DNA of 19,979 nt from Pseudomonadota bacterium. Lineage in GTDB: Bacteria; Pseudomonadota; Alphaproteobacteria; Acetobacterales; Acetobacteraceae. The notes beneath the pieces are model-generated. The model did not search any database and had not been told where the DNA came from. It saw only the letters and a list, made by a program, of their open reading frames with translations. Position numbers and translations under genes: made by a program. Positions 1 to 6,928 of this stretch are shown here, in pieces (position 1 is the stretch's first letter; every line of letters begins with the position of its first letter). The stretch lies in the NCBI GenBank assembly GCA_023424475.1, contig JAFADX010000199.1, positions 1 to 19,979 on the forward strand, in the 5' to 3' direction.

Positions 1-59
1 CGGCAGCACCGCCGCCCCGGTCGGCCACTGCCACGCCGCCCTGGCGCCGCAGCGCCTGA
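1..59 (+). CDS. possible 3' end of an upstream gene (partial)
   Basis: A reading frame enters from the left edge (codons from base 3) and ends in TGA at 57-59, 12 bases before the nuclease start. The visible tail is about 18 residues, rich in Ala, Pro and Arg, with no recognisable motif. Another frame is also open here, so the assignment rests only on the tight spacing to the next gene. The family cannot be named. Confidence 0.25.
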   Translation, partial: AAPPPRSATATPPWRRSA

Positions 60-71
60 CGCGGGGTTGCC

Positions 72-1001
72 ATGGCCGCGCTGCCGCCTCCGCCCGCCGC
101 GACTGTCGCCGCCATCTACGCCGCCTACGAGGCGGCGGGCGATGCCGGCTGGCGGGCCCATCTTGGCGCCTCGCAGATCGGCACCGGCTGCGAGCGCGCG
201 CTTTGGTACGGCTTTCGCTGGGCGACGCGGGCGCGGCACACCGGCCGGCTGCTGCGGCTTTTCGAGACCGGAAACCTCGCCGAGGCGCGCTTCGTCGCCG
301 ACCTCCGCCGCATTGGCGTCACCGTGCTCGACATCGACCCGGCGACGGGGCGGCAGTGGACGCTGCGCGACCCCACCGGCCACTTCGGCGGCAGCATGGA
401 TGCGGTGGCGCTCGGCCTGCTCGAGGCCCCGAAGACCTGGCATGTCGTCGAGTTCAAGACGCACAGCGCCAAGTCCTTCGCCAAGCTGACAGCAGAGGGG
501 GTGGAGAAAGCCAAGCCACTGCACTGGGCGCAGATGCAGGCCTACATGCAGCTCGCCGGGCTGGAACGGGCCTTCTACCTCGCGGTGAACAAGGACACCG
601 ACGAGCTCTACCAGGAGCGGGTGCGCTACGACGCCGAGGTAGGGCTGCGGCTTCTCGCGAAGGCGCAGCGCGTCATCGGCGCCGGTCGCCCGCCCGCGCG
701 GATCAGCGAGGATCCCGCTTGGTGGGAGTGCCGCTTTTGCGACCATCACGCGGTCTGCCACGAGGGCGCCGCGCCCGAGCGCCACTGCCGCTCCTGCCTG
801 CACGCCTCGCCGGTCGCGGAGGGCGGCTGGCACTGCACACGGCACGGCACGCCGCTGGCGCGGCGCGAGCAGGAGGCCGGCTGCGCGGCGCATCTCTACA
901 TCCCTGACCTGGTGCCGGGCGAGCAGGTCGACGCCGGGGAGGATTGGGTCAGCTACCGCCTGCCGGATGGCAGCGCATGGCGCGATGGAGTGGCGGCATG
1001 A
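72..1001 (+). CDS. Cas4/AddB-like PD-(D/E)XK exonuclease with Fe-S and second Cys cluster
   Basis: A 309-aa protein of the RecB-like PD-(D/E)XK nuclease superfamily, probably an ssDNA/dsDNA exonuclease used in phage recombination or replication. The catalytic core is visible as D110 (in GGSMDAV) followed by E127-F-K129 (VVEFKTH). A Cys in GCERALWY (C40) together with C220-x2-C223-x5-C229 reproduces the C...CxxCx5C arrangement that holds a 4Fe-4S cluster in Cas4 and AddB. A second group, C239-x2-C242, C255 and C271, follows and could bind another metal. Its 3' end overlaps the SF2 helicase start by 4 bases (ATGA), so the two are probably translated together and may act as a nuclease/helicase pair. 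ATG 72 is the first start that includes the whole fold. No CRISPR array is nearby, so a true cas4 is unlikely. Confidence 0.85.
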   Translation: MAALPPPPAATVAAIYAAYEAAGDAGWRAHLGASQIGTGCERALWYGFRWATRARHTGRLLRLFETGNLAEARFVADLRRIGVTVLDIDPATGRQWTLRDPTGHFGGSMDAVALGLLEAPKTWHVVEFKTHSAKSFAKLTAEGVEKAKPLHWAQMQAYMQLAGLERAFYLAVNKDTDELYQERVRYDAEVGLRLLAKAQRVIGAGRPPARISEDPAWWECRFCDHHAVCHEGAAPERHCRSCLHASPVAEGGWHCTRHGTPLARREQEAGCAAHLYIPDLVPGEQVDAGEDWVSYRLPDGSAWRDGVAA

Positions 1002-2581
1002 CCCTGTCGCTGCGGCCCTATCAGCGCGCCGCGATCGACGCGCTGTACGACTACTTCGGCGGCGCCACCGGCAATCCGCTCGTGGTGATGCCCACCGGCA
1101 CGGGGAAGTCGGTCGTCATCGGCGGCTTCATCCGCGAGGCGATCGCCGCCTACGCCGACACCCGCGTGCTCGTCCTGACCCATGTGAAGGAGCTGATCCA
1201 GCAGAACTTCATGGCGCTGCTGCGTGCCTGGCCCGAGGCGCCGGCTGGGATTTACTCCGCCGGCCTGTCGCGACGGGACATTCGCGCGCAGGTGCTGTTC
1301 GCCGGGATCCAGTCCATCCACCGCCATGCCCGCCAGGTGCAGCGTTGCGACCTGGTGCTGATCGACGAGGCCCATCTCCTCGGGCGCAGCGACAGCGGCA
1401 TGTACCGCTCCTTCCTGCAGCAGCTGAACGAGATCAATGGCGGGCTACTCAAGGTGGTGGGCTTCACCGCCACCCCGTACCGCCTCGACAGCGGGCTGCT
1501 ACACGAGGGCAAGGATCGGCTATTCACCGACATCGCTTTCGAGGTGCCGGTGCTGGACATGATCCAGCAAGGCTATCTCTGCCCGGTGGTGCCGAAGCAC
1601 ACCGAGACGCAACTCGACGTCGGCGGCGTCGGCACCCGCGGCGGCGAGTTCATCGCCAAGGACCTCGAGGCGGCGGTCGACCGCGATGAGGTCACCCGCG
1701 CCGCGGTGCAGGAGATCGTCCAGCATGGCCAGGGTCGCGGCTCCTGGCTGGTATTCTGTTCCGGCGTCGCCCATGCGCGGCACGTCCGGGACGCGGTCCG
1801 CGAGCACGGCATCTCGTGCGAGACGGTGACGGGGGACACCCCGGCGCCCGAGCGCGATGGGATACTGGCTGCGTTCAAGGCCGGGCGGCTGCGCTGTGTC
1901 ACCAACGCCAATGTGCTGACCACCGGCTTTGATGCGCCGGGGACCGACCTGATCGCCCTGCTGCGGCCCACCAAGAGTGTCGGCCTCTATGTGCAGATGG
2001 TCGGCCGCGGCACCCGCCTCGCGGAAGGCAAGGACGACTGCCTGGTCCTCGACTTCGCCGGCAACACGGCGCGGCACGGCCCCATCGACAAGGTCGATGG
2101 CCGCAGGAAGGAGCCCGCCGGCGACGGCGAGGCGCCGATCAAGGTCTGCCCTGAGTGCCAGACCATCAACCATGCCAGCGTGCGGCATTGCATTGAATGC
2201 GACTACGAGTTTCCGCCGCCCGAGGTGAAGGTCGCGGCGCAGGCGGCATCGAACGCTCTCCTGTCGATCCAGGAGCAGGCCGCGTGGTGCGACGTGACCG
2301 GCATCCGCTACGCCCGTCACGAGAAGCCCGGCAAGCCGGCCTCGCTCCGCGTGATCTACGACTGCGGCCTCACCTCGCACAGCGAGTGGGTCTGCTTCGA
2401 ACACACGGGCTTTCCGCGCGACAAGGCCTGCGCGTGGTGGCGTCGCCGAGCACCGCATCTGCCGCCGCCAGAGACGGTGGAGCAAGCGATGGCCGCGACC
2501 AGCGCACTGCGCCAGCCGATCGCCATCCAGGTCCGCCCAGTCGGTCAATACACCGAGATCGTCAACGCGAGGTTCGTGTGA
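998..2581 (+). CDS. SF2 DEAH-type DNA helicase with zinc-ribbon insert
   Basis: A 527-aa superfamily 2 helicase of the RecG/UvrB-like phage type. It would use ATP to unwind or remodel DNA during phage replication. Motifs in order are Walker A PTGTGKS (32-38), DEAH (123-126), motif III FTATP (156-160) and motif VI QMVGRGTR (333-340). After the two RecA-like lobes comes a Cys4 ribbon, C384-x2-C387 and C398-x2-C401, then a C-terminal domain of about 110 residues with conserved-looking Trp and Cys (WVCFEHTGFPR) typical of phage members. The start ATG at 998 overlaps the nuclease stop as ATGA. The frame is also open to an ATG at 944, but that adds only 18 residues read from the nuclease coding region. 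The TGA overlaps the next ATG by one base. Confidence 0.93.
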   Translation: MTLSLRPYQRAAIDALYDYFGGATGNPLVVMPTGTGKSVVIGGFIREAIAAYADTRVLVLTHVKELIQQNFMALLRAWPEAPAGIYSAGLSRRDIRAQVLFAGIQSIHRHARQVQRCDLVLIDEAHLLGRSDSGMYRSFLQQLNEINGGLLKVVGFTATPYRLDSGLLHEGKDRLFTDIAFEVPVLDMIQQGYLCPVVPKHTETQLDVGGVGTRGGEFIAKDLEAAVDRDEVTRAAVQEIVQHGQGRGSWLVFCSGVAHARHVRDAVREHGISCETVTGDTPAPERDGILAAFKAGRLRCVTNANVLTTGFDAPGTDLIALLRPTKSVGLYVQMVGRGTRLAEGKDDCLVLDFAGNTARHGPIDKVDGRRKEPAGDGEAPIKVCPECQTINHASVRHCIECDYEFPPPEVKVAAQAASNALLSIQEQAAWCDVTGIRYARHEKPGKPASLRVIYDCGLTSHSEWVCFEHTGFPRDKACAWWRRRAPHLPPPETVEQAMAATSALRQPIAIQVRPVGQYTEIVNARFV

Positions 2582-3180
2582 TGAACGCACCATGGAGACG
2601 TCCAGCTGAACCGAGGTCGGATTCTGTGACTTCGACGGTTTGCCTAGACGAGACCGAGGACAGGAAGCGAAGGAATCGCGAAGCGGCGCAGCGTTATCGC
2701 GAGGCCAACCGCGAGAAGATCCTGGCCAAGCAACGCGAGCGCCGTGCTGCCGACCCCGCGAAGGCCCGCCTGCAGCGAGAACAAGCGATGAAGCGCTGGA
2801 AGGAGCGCAATCCGGAGAGGGCAATTGCCAAGCATGTCCTTCGCTATGAAGCGGTGGCCGAGCAAGAGCGTGAAGCAGCCAGGCAGCGATCGCGCGAGCG
2901 GCGCGCACGCGATCCCGAAGCTGCACGCGAAGCGGATCGTCAGTACCGCGCCCGGAATCTCGATCGGATGCGAGCCCAGGCGCGGGCGCGGTACGCGCGG
3001 AAGAAGGCGGCAAGTGCAAGACATGAGAACGATCCGACGCCTGCGGAGATGCCGGGTCTGCCAACGTCCAGCGCGCCATTGGGACTGGTTCCATCGGCAC
3101 CGGCCGTTACGGGTTCATTGGACGGTGCCGTCCTGCTCGCCGTTATGCCTAGCCCTCTGGCCGGAGCGCCGCATGGTTGA
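2581..3180 (+). CDS. basic repeat protein, predicted helical (unknown function)
   Basis: A 199-aa, strongly basic protein of unknown function. Residues about 25-145 are nearly all Arg, Lys, Glu, Ala and Gln, predicted to be long helix or coiled coil. They contain a degenerate repeat centred on an aromatic residue, two or three polar residues and an Asn: YREANREK, RWKERNPER and YRARNLDR. Similar repeats occur in phage proteins, sometimes next to HNH nuclease domains, but no HNH motif is present here. Nucleic-acid binding is an inference from charge. The start ATG 2581 shares one base with the helicase stop. The last about 50 residues are low-complexity Pro/Ala/Leu and overlap the next gene in another frame, so this tail may be a read-on after an ancestral frameshift. 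Base composition is visibly less GC-rich than the helicase. Confidence 0.7.
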   Translation: MNAPWRRPAEPRSDSVTSTVCLDETEDRKRRNREAAQRYREANREKILAKQRERRAADPAKARLQREQAMKRWKERNPERAIAKHVLRYEAVAEQEREAARQRSRERRARDPEAAREADRQYRARNLDRMRAQARARYARKKAASARHENDPTPAEMPGLPTSSAPLGLVPSAPAVTGSLDGAVLLAVMPSPLAGAPHG

Positions 3181-3394
3181 TCCCAACGAGCAGGAGGTCG
3201 CAGCGATGCGCGCCGCCGGCGACATCGCCGGGCAGTTCATCGAGGCGGTCGGCCGCAGCGATATGGCGACCTGGTCGGCGGAGGACTGGCGCGGCTTCAT
3301 CGAGGCGATCTGCGGCGCCTATGTCGACAGCCTGGTGGAGCAGCAGATCGCCATCACCACCGCATTGCAAAAGGTTCAAGGAGTCCCCGGATGA
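3023..3394 (+). CDS. DUF6511-like small phage protein with N-terminal Cys4 motif
   Basis: A 123-aa protein that resembles the DUF6511 family of alphaproteobacterial phages. The N-terminus carries C10-x2-C13 and C38-x3-C42, a probable zinc site; the second half is a helical domain with the pattern MRAAGDIAG...WSAEDWRGFIEAICGAY. ATG 3023 is chosen because it includes the Cys4 motif. An internal ATG at 3173 would remove that motif but would reduce the overlap with the preceding repeat-protein frame from 158 to 8 bases. No strong Shine-Dalgarno is seen at either. The stop overlaps the next start (ATGA, 3391-3394). The function is unknown; the position between helicase and primase suggests a replication accessory role. 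Confidence 0.75.
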   Translation: MRTIRRLRRCRVCQRPARHWDWFHRHRPLRVHWTVPSCSPLCLALWPERRMVDPNEQEVAAMRAAGDIAGQFIEAVGRSDMATWSAEDWRGFIEAICGAYVDSLVEQQIAITTALQKVQGVPG

Positions 3395-3612
3395 GCGACC
3401 AGCATTGCAGCAGCTGCCGTTGGTGGGTGCCCCACTACGTCTATGGGAGCATCGGTGAATGCCGCCGACATGCGCCGCGACCGGCAGTGAAGGGTAGCGT
3501 CAATGCGGAGGACGAGGATGCCTGGCAGGCCATCTGGCCTGACACGGGCAGCGATGATTGGTGCGGCGAGCACGAACCAACGGATACACCCCGAGGCCTG
3601 AAGGCGGAATGA
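3391..3612 (+). CDS. small Cys-rich (zinc-binding?) phage protein
   Basis: A 73-aa acidic protein with CSSCRWW near the N-terminus (C6, C9), C24 in GECRRHAP and C58 in DDWCGEH. Four Cys plus several His fit a small zinc-binding module that is common in alphaproteobacterial phage replication operons. It is linked by 4-base ATGA overlaps to both neighbours (DUF6511-like gene and primase), so it is very likely translated as part of the same operon. No enzymatic motif is visible and the role is unknown. Confidence 0.8.
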   Translation: MSDQHCSSCRWWVPHYVYGSIGECRRHAPRPAVKGSVNAEDEDAWQAIWPDTGSDDWCGEHEPTDTPRGLKAE

Positions 3613-5927
3613 CCGACGCCTCCTTCATGGCGGAGCATGGGGCGCGGCTGGTGGACAACGGCTATGCCGTGATCCCCATCATGCCGGGCGCCAAGGTGCC
3701 GGGGCGCTTCAGCGGGGGTGGGTGGACGCCGTATCCCGAGTGGTCCCGGCACGCCGACCGGCCGACGAAGCCGTTCGAGATCGACATCTGGCAGCGCTGG
3801 CCTGGCTGCGGCGTCGGCATCGCCTGTGGTACGGTGGTCGGGCTCGACATCGATGTCACCGATGCGGCGCTGGCGATCCAGCTCACCGGCCTGGCAATGG
3901 AGATGCTCGGCGATACGCCCTGCCTCCGCATCGGCCAGGCACCGAAGCGGCTTCTGGTCTACCGCGCTGAGACGCCCTTCGCCGGCCGGAAGCGCCATCC
4001 GCTCGAGGTCCTGGCGCGCGGTCAGCAATTCGTCTCCCATGCCATCCACCCCGCCACCGGCCTGCCCTACAGCTGGCCGCAGGACAGCCTTCTCGATGTT
4101 CCGCTGACGTCGCTGCCCACGGTGACGGAAGACCAGGTCATGGCCTGGCTCGACCAGGCCTATGCACTGATCCCGGCGGAGATGAAGCCGCGCACGCTGA
4201 TCGCCGACAGCGCGCCGGTGGGTGCGTGGAAGGGCCCCTCCGATCCGCGCGGCACCTTCGCCGCGGTGCAGGCGGCCCTGAAGTTCATCCCGAATGAGGA
4301 TCTCGACGGCGCGTCCTGGATCACCATGGGGGCCGCGATCAAGGCGGCGCTGGGCGAGGAGGGCCGGCAGCTCTGGCTGGACTGGTCGCGGCAGTCCTCA
4401 AAGTCGGGCGCGTCGGGCCGCGGCGACACGCCCGAGCGCCGCTGGGCCTCCCTACGGCCGCATAGCATCGGCGCCGGCAGCATCTACGCCATGGCGATCG
4501 AGCGCGGCTGGGTACCGCCGGCGGAGATCACGTTGAATGCCGCGGCAGCAGAACGCACGGCGCAGCCGCATCCCGCGGCGGGTTTGCTGGCGAAGGCGGC
4601 GAACGCAAGCCGGGTGGCGAATGCCGCGCCGCCATATCGGGTCCCGCCAGAGCTTCTGGACGTCGATGGCGCGCTGAAGCTGTTCGTCGATTACGCCACG
4701 AGCACCGCGGTCAGCCCGCAGCCCTTCCTCGCACTCGGTGCCGGGCTCTGCCTGCTCGGCGCCGTCGCCGGTCGCCGCTATCGGACACCGACCGATCTGC
4801 GCAGCAACCTCTACGCCATCGGCATCGCCGACAGCGGCGGCGGCAAGGACCATGCGCGCCGCTGCGCGAAGCGCGCGCTCTACGCCGCAGGGCTCGATCG
4901 CTACCTCGGCGGTGAGGATCTCGCCTCCTCCGCCGGTCTGCTCGCATCGCTGCAGATGCATCCCAGCCGACTGTTCCAGGTCGACGAGTTCGGCCAGTTC
5001 CTGCGGTTGGTGCTGGCGCCGCGGGCGCCCTTTCATAAGGCGGCAATCTGGACCGAGCTGACGAAGCTCTACACCTCGGCCTCCGAGGCCTATATCGGCG
5101 CCGAGTATGCGGACCAGAAGGCGAAGCCCCGCGTCACCCTGCATCAGCCCTGCGCCTGCCTCTGGGGCGTCACCGTGCCGGGTCCATTCTGGAAGGCCAT
5201 CGAGGGAGGCGCCCTCAGCGATGGCTCCCTGGCGCGCTTCCTGATCTTCCTGACCGAGGACGACTATCCCGCGCCGGTCGAGCACCCTGCGGATGCCGAA
5301 CCGACCGCAGCACTCATCGCGATGTTGCAGGCCATCGCCGGCGGCGTCCCCGGCCACGATCACGGCGGCAACCTGGCAGAGGCCATGCAGGCATCTGCGC
5401 CGGTGCGGCCCTACGTGGTGCCCCTGACGCCCGAGGCTCAGGCAGCGATGAGTGCGGTTCGGCACGACGCCACCGAGCGCCTGCGGTCCCACAAGGGATC
5501 CTTCGCGACGGCGCTGTTCGGGCGCTACGCCGAGAACACCGCGAAGCTCGCCATGCTCGCCGCGATCAGCCGCGATCCGGCCCAGCCGACCACGGAGGTC
5601 CGGGACGTGAAGTGGGCGGCGCGCCTCGTCGAGCACTCGATCGGCACGCTCCTGCGCGAAGCCGAGCGTCGCGTCTCGGACAACGACACTGAGGCCAAGC
5701 ACAAGCGGCTCCTGGAGATCGTGCGTGATGGCGGGCGTCAATCGCGCAGCGACATCACGCGGCGATCGCAGTTCCTGTCCCGCCGTGAACGCGAAGAGAT
5801 CCTCGCCTCACTGATCGAGGCGGGCCTGGTCGTCGCGGAACAGGAGCCCGGCGCGACCAAGCCGACCACCTTCTACAGCGCGGTCAGTCCCGCCTGGCCT
5901 GCGCGCGCCACGGAGGCCTCACCATGA
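3609..5927 (+). CDS. phage replicative primase/helicase (Prim-Pol + PriCT-2 + ATPase)
   Basis: A 772-aa multidomain replication protein. Residues about 8-185 are a bifunctional primase/polymerase domain, with the metal-binding GLDIDV (D80, D82), a basic APKRLLVYR strand (111-119) and a conserved His segment (FVSHAIHPATG, 141-151). Residues about 225-305 match the PriCT-2 helical domain (WITMGAAIKAAL, then LWLDWSRQS). An ATPase region follows with Walker A-like GIADSGGGKD (405-414), where Asp replaces the usual Ser/Thr, and Walker B-like LFQVDEF (455-461), resembling DUF3987-type phage helicases. The last about 75 residues look like a winged helix (RSDITRRSQFLSRREREEIL). It should prime and unwind phage DNA at the origin. 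ATG 3609 overlaps the previous stop as ATGA; the frame is open upstream to 3558, but only over the preceding gene. Confidence 0.9.
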   Translation: MTDASFMAEHGARLVDNGYAVIPIMPGAKVPGRFSGGGWTPYPEWSRHADRPTKPFEIDIWQRWPGCGVGIACGTVVGLDIDVTDAALAIQLTGLAMEMLGDTPCLRIGQAPKRLLVYRAETPFAGRKRHPLEVLARGQQFVSHAIHPATGLPYSWPQDSLLDVPLTSLPTVTEDQVMAWLDQAYALIPAEMKPRTLIADSAPVGAWKGPSDPRGTFAAVQAALKFIPNEDLDGASWITMGAAIKAALGEEGRQLWLDWSRQSSKSGASGRGDTPERRWASLRPHSIGAGSIYAMAIERGWVPPAEITLNAAAAERTAQPHPAAGLLAKAANASRVANAAPPYRVPPELLDVDGALKLFVDYATSTAVSPQPFLALGAGLCLLGAVAGRRYRTPTDLRSNLYAIGIADSGGGKDHARRCAKRALYAAGLDRYLGGEDLASSAGLLASLQMHPSRLFQVDEFGQFLRLVLAPRAPFHKAAIWTELTKLYTSASEAYIGAEYADQKAKPRVTLHQPCACLWGVTVPGPFWKAIEGGALSDGSLARFLIFLTEDDYPAPVEHPADAEPTAALIAMLQAIAGGVPGHDHGGNLAEAMQASAPVRPYVVPLTPEAQAAMSAVRHDATERLRSHKGSFATALFGRYAENTAKLAMLAAISRDPAQPTTEVRDVKWAARLVEHSIGTLLREAERRVSDNDTEAKHKRLLEIVRDGGRQSRSDITRRSQFLSRREREEILASLIEAGLVVAEQEPGATKPTTFYSAVSPAWPARATEASP

Positions 5928-6157
5928 AGAATCCCGCTCGCACGAGATATCCCGCATGCCCAAGCCCAGGCGCGCGGCCGCCTTGGGAGGTATCTTCAAT
6001 AGTTCAATCTTTCTCGCGCACGCGTGGATACACGCGCGCGCCCACGGCCAAGGGCAGAGGTATACCCATTGAAGTATTATTATTATTGAATTTTCTCCTC
6101 TCTCCCATGGGGCTGCCCGCATGCATGTGCGCGAACGCGCGGGGGGTGCGGTCGTGA
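5924..6157 (+). CDS. doubtful 77-aa ORF coupled to the primase stop
   Basis: An ATG overlaps the primase TGA in the same ATGA manner as most genuine junctions in this operon, and the frame stays open for 77 codons. The product has no family resemblance. It is Arg/Pro-rich, contains a short hydrophobic run (VLLLLNFLLS) read through the AT-rich TTATTATTATTG stretch, and overlaps the next gene. It may be a degraded gene whose 3' part was replaced, or chance. The non-coding interpretation of this stretch is preferred. Confidence 0.18.
   Translation: MKNPARTRYPACPSPGARPPWEVSSIVQSFSRTRGYTRAPTAKGRGIPIEVLLLLNFLLSPMGLPACMCANARGVRS
5987..6094. promoter_or_regulatory. AT-rich island with inverted and direct repeats; candidate origin or operator
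   Basis: This is the main gene-poor gap of the replication operon and the most AT-rich stretch noticed in the window (6068-6094). It holds TTCAAT at 5995-6000 and 6003-6008, and the reverse complement ATTGAA at 6068-6073 and 6085-6090. It also has GAGGTAT twice (5987-5993, 6057-6063), the perfect palindrome GGTATACC (6059-6066), and a hairpin at 6016-6041. A TATTAT box resembling a -10 element lies at 6075-6080, but no matching -35 was found. Position just behind the primase gene fits a phage origin; a promoter or operator for the following genes is the alternative. Confidence 0.4.
6016..6041. repeat. hairpin with GATA loop
   Basis: CGCGTG (6021-6026) pairs perfectly with CACGCG (6031-6036) around a 4-base GATA loop. 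After one A-C mismatch, four more pairs extend the stem (6016-6019 with 6038-6041). There is no T-tract, so an intrinsic terminator is unlikely. It sits between the two pairs of TTCAAT/ATTGAA repeats. Confidence 0.5.
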
Positions 6158-6381
6158 CGCTGCCTGGCGCTCCGCGACCGCCGCGGTCGTCCCTCGACCT
6201 TGGCCGCAGCCCGCCGACGGACCGCGACCTCGACGGCATGCGCGCCGCTGCCTGGCACCAGCACGGCGTCGCCGCCCTCGCCATCCACGACATCACCGAC
6301 CCCTGGCTGCGTCAGGCGGTCATCAACGAGGCCACCCGCCGCTGGGGATCGCGCCGGACAGGAGATCGCCATGGTCGCTAA
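6121..6381 (+). CDS. small phage protein of unknown function
   Basis: An 86-aa product. The C-terminal half (DLDGMRAAAWHQHGV, then DITDPWLRQAVINEATRRWG) has the look of a short protein seen in alphaproteobacterial phage replication regions, in which an Ala-Trp helix is followed by a Leu/Arg-rich helix. No catalytic motif is seen. The start is uncertain: ATG 6121 gives 86 aa; GTG 6154 follows a G-rich run that could act as ribosome binding site and drops an odd N-terminal extension. The 3' end overlaps the next gene start by 11 bases (6371-6381), which supports coupled translation. Confidence 0.6.
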   Translation: MHVRERAGGAVVTLPGAPRPPRSSLDLGRSPPTDRDLDGMRAAAWHQHGVAALAIHDITDPWLRQAVINEATRRWGSRRTGDRHGR

Positions 6382-6928
6382 GCGCAAGCGCCGGAAGACG
6401 CCGAACAACACCGCGGAGGACATCGGCCGCCCGAGCCGCTGGCGCCTGCAGCATGGCGGCTTCACCGAAGGCGTCCGCGAGGCGGATCCCGAAACCGGCG
6501 GACCGGTCGTCCACCGCTACGCCATCGACACCCTCGGCGTGATGCTGAACAACGGCACGATCACCCGCGAGATGCACGATGCGGGGGCGATCTTTCGTCG
6601 TCAGTTCCGTGCCGCCGCGCTCGACACGCTGCGCGCCATGCCGCTGATCCGCATTCCTGGCGGTCGCAGCGTCGACACCACGACCGAGCAGCAATTCCAG
6701 GCACGGGAGAAGGTGGCGGCGGCGATCGATGCGCTCGGTGGTCCTGCCAGCCCGGCTGGTGCCTGTGTGTGGCATGTCGTCGGGCTGGAGAGTTCGATCA
6801 CCGAATGGGCACGGCGGTCTGGCTGGGGTGGCAGGCCCATCGGGCATTCGCAGGCACAAGGAGTGATCGTTGCCGCCCTCGGTGTTCTGACAGCACACTA
6901 CGGTCTGTGCCGGGAGGGGCGGCAATGA
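6371..6928 (+). CDS. DUF6456-like phage protein
   Basis: A 185-aa protein with a very basic N-terminus (AKRKRRKTP) and a C-terminal half resembling DUF6456: a helix with FRRQFRAAALDTLRA, then WHVVGLESSITEWARRSGW and a closing helix VIVAALGVLTAHYGL. In that family this region is helical and often occurs in phage or putative DNA-binding proteins; a DNA-related role is inferred, not shown. ATG 6371 is taken because it overlaps the preceding gene by 11 bases and begins at the Lys/Arg-rich segment; the frame is open upstream to 6200, but that part is out of frame with the preceding gene. The stop overlaps the next ATG as ATGA. Confidence 0.7.
   Translation: MVAKRKRRKTPNNTAEDIGRPSRWRLQHGGFTEGVREADPETGGPVVHRYAIDTLGVMLNNGTITREMHDAGAIFRRQFRAAALDTLRAMPLIRIPGGRSVDTTTEQQFQAREKVAAAIDALGGPASPAGACVWHVVGLESSITEWARRSGWGGRPIGHSQAQGVIVAALGVLTAHYGLCREGRQ

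Noticed and set aside
72..1001. True cas4 of a CRISPR-Cas locus
   Set aside because: No cas1/cas2 or array; the neighbours are phage replication genes, so a phage exonuclease is preferred.
1520..3100. Long minus-strand open frame (526 codons) over the helicase and following genes
   Set aside because: It mirrors the helicase codons, crosses several real + strand genes, and its translation is low-complexity with no motif; typical shadow in GC-rich DNA.
4452..5741. 429-codon minus-strand open frame
   Set aside because: Antisense to the primase with conserved motifs on the + strand; Arg/Gly/Leu-rich composition without domains.
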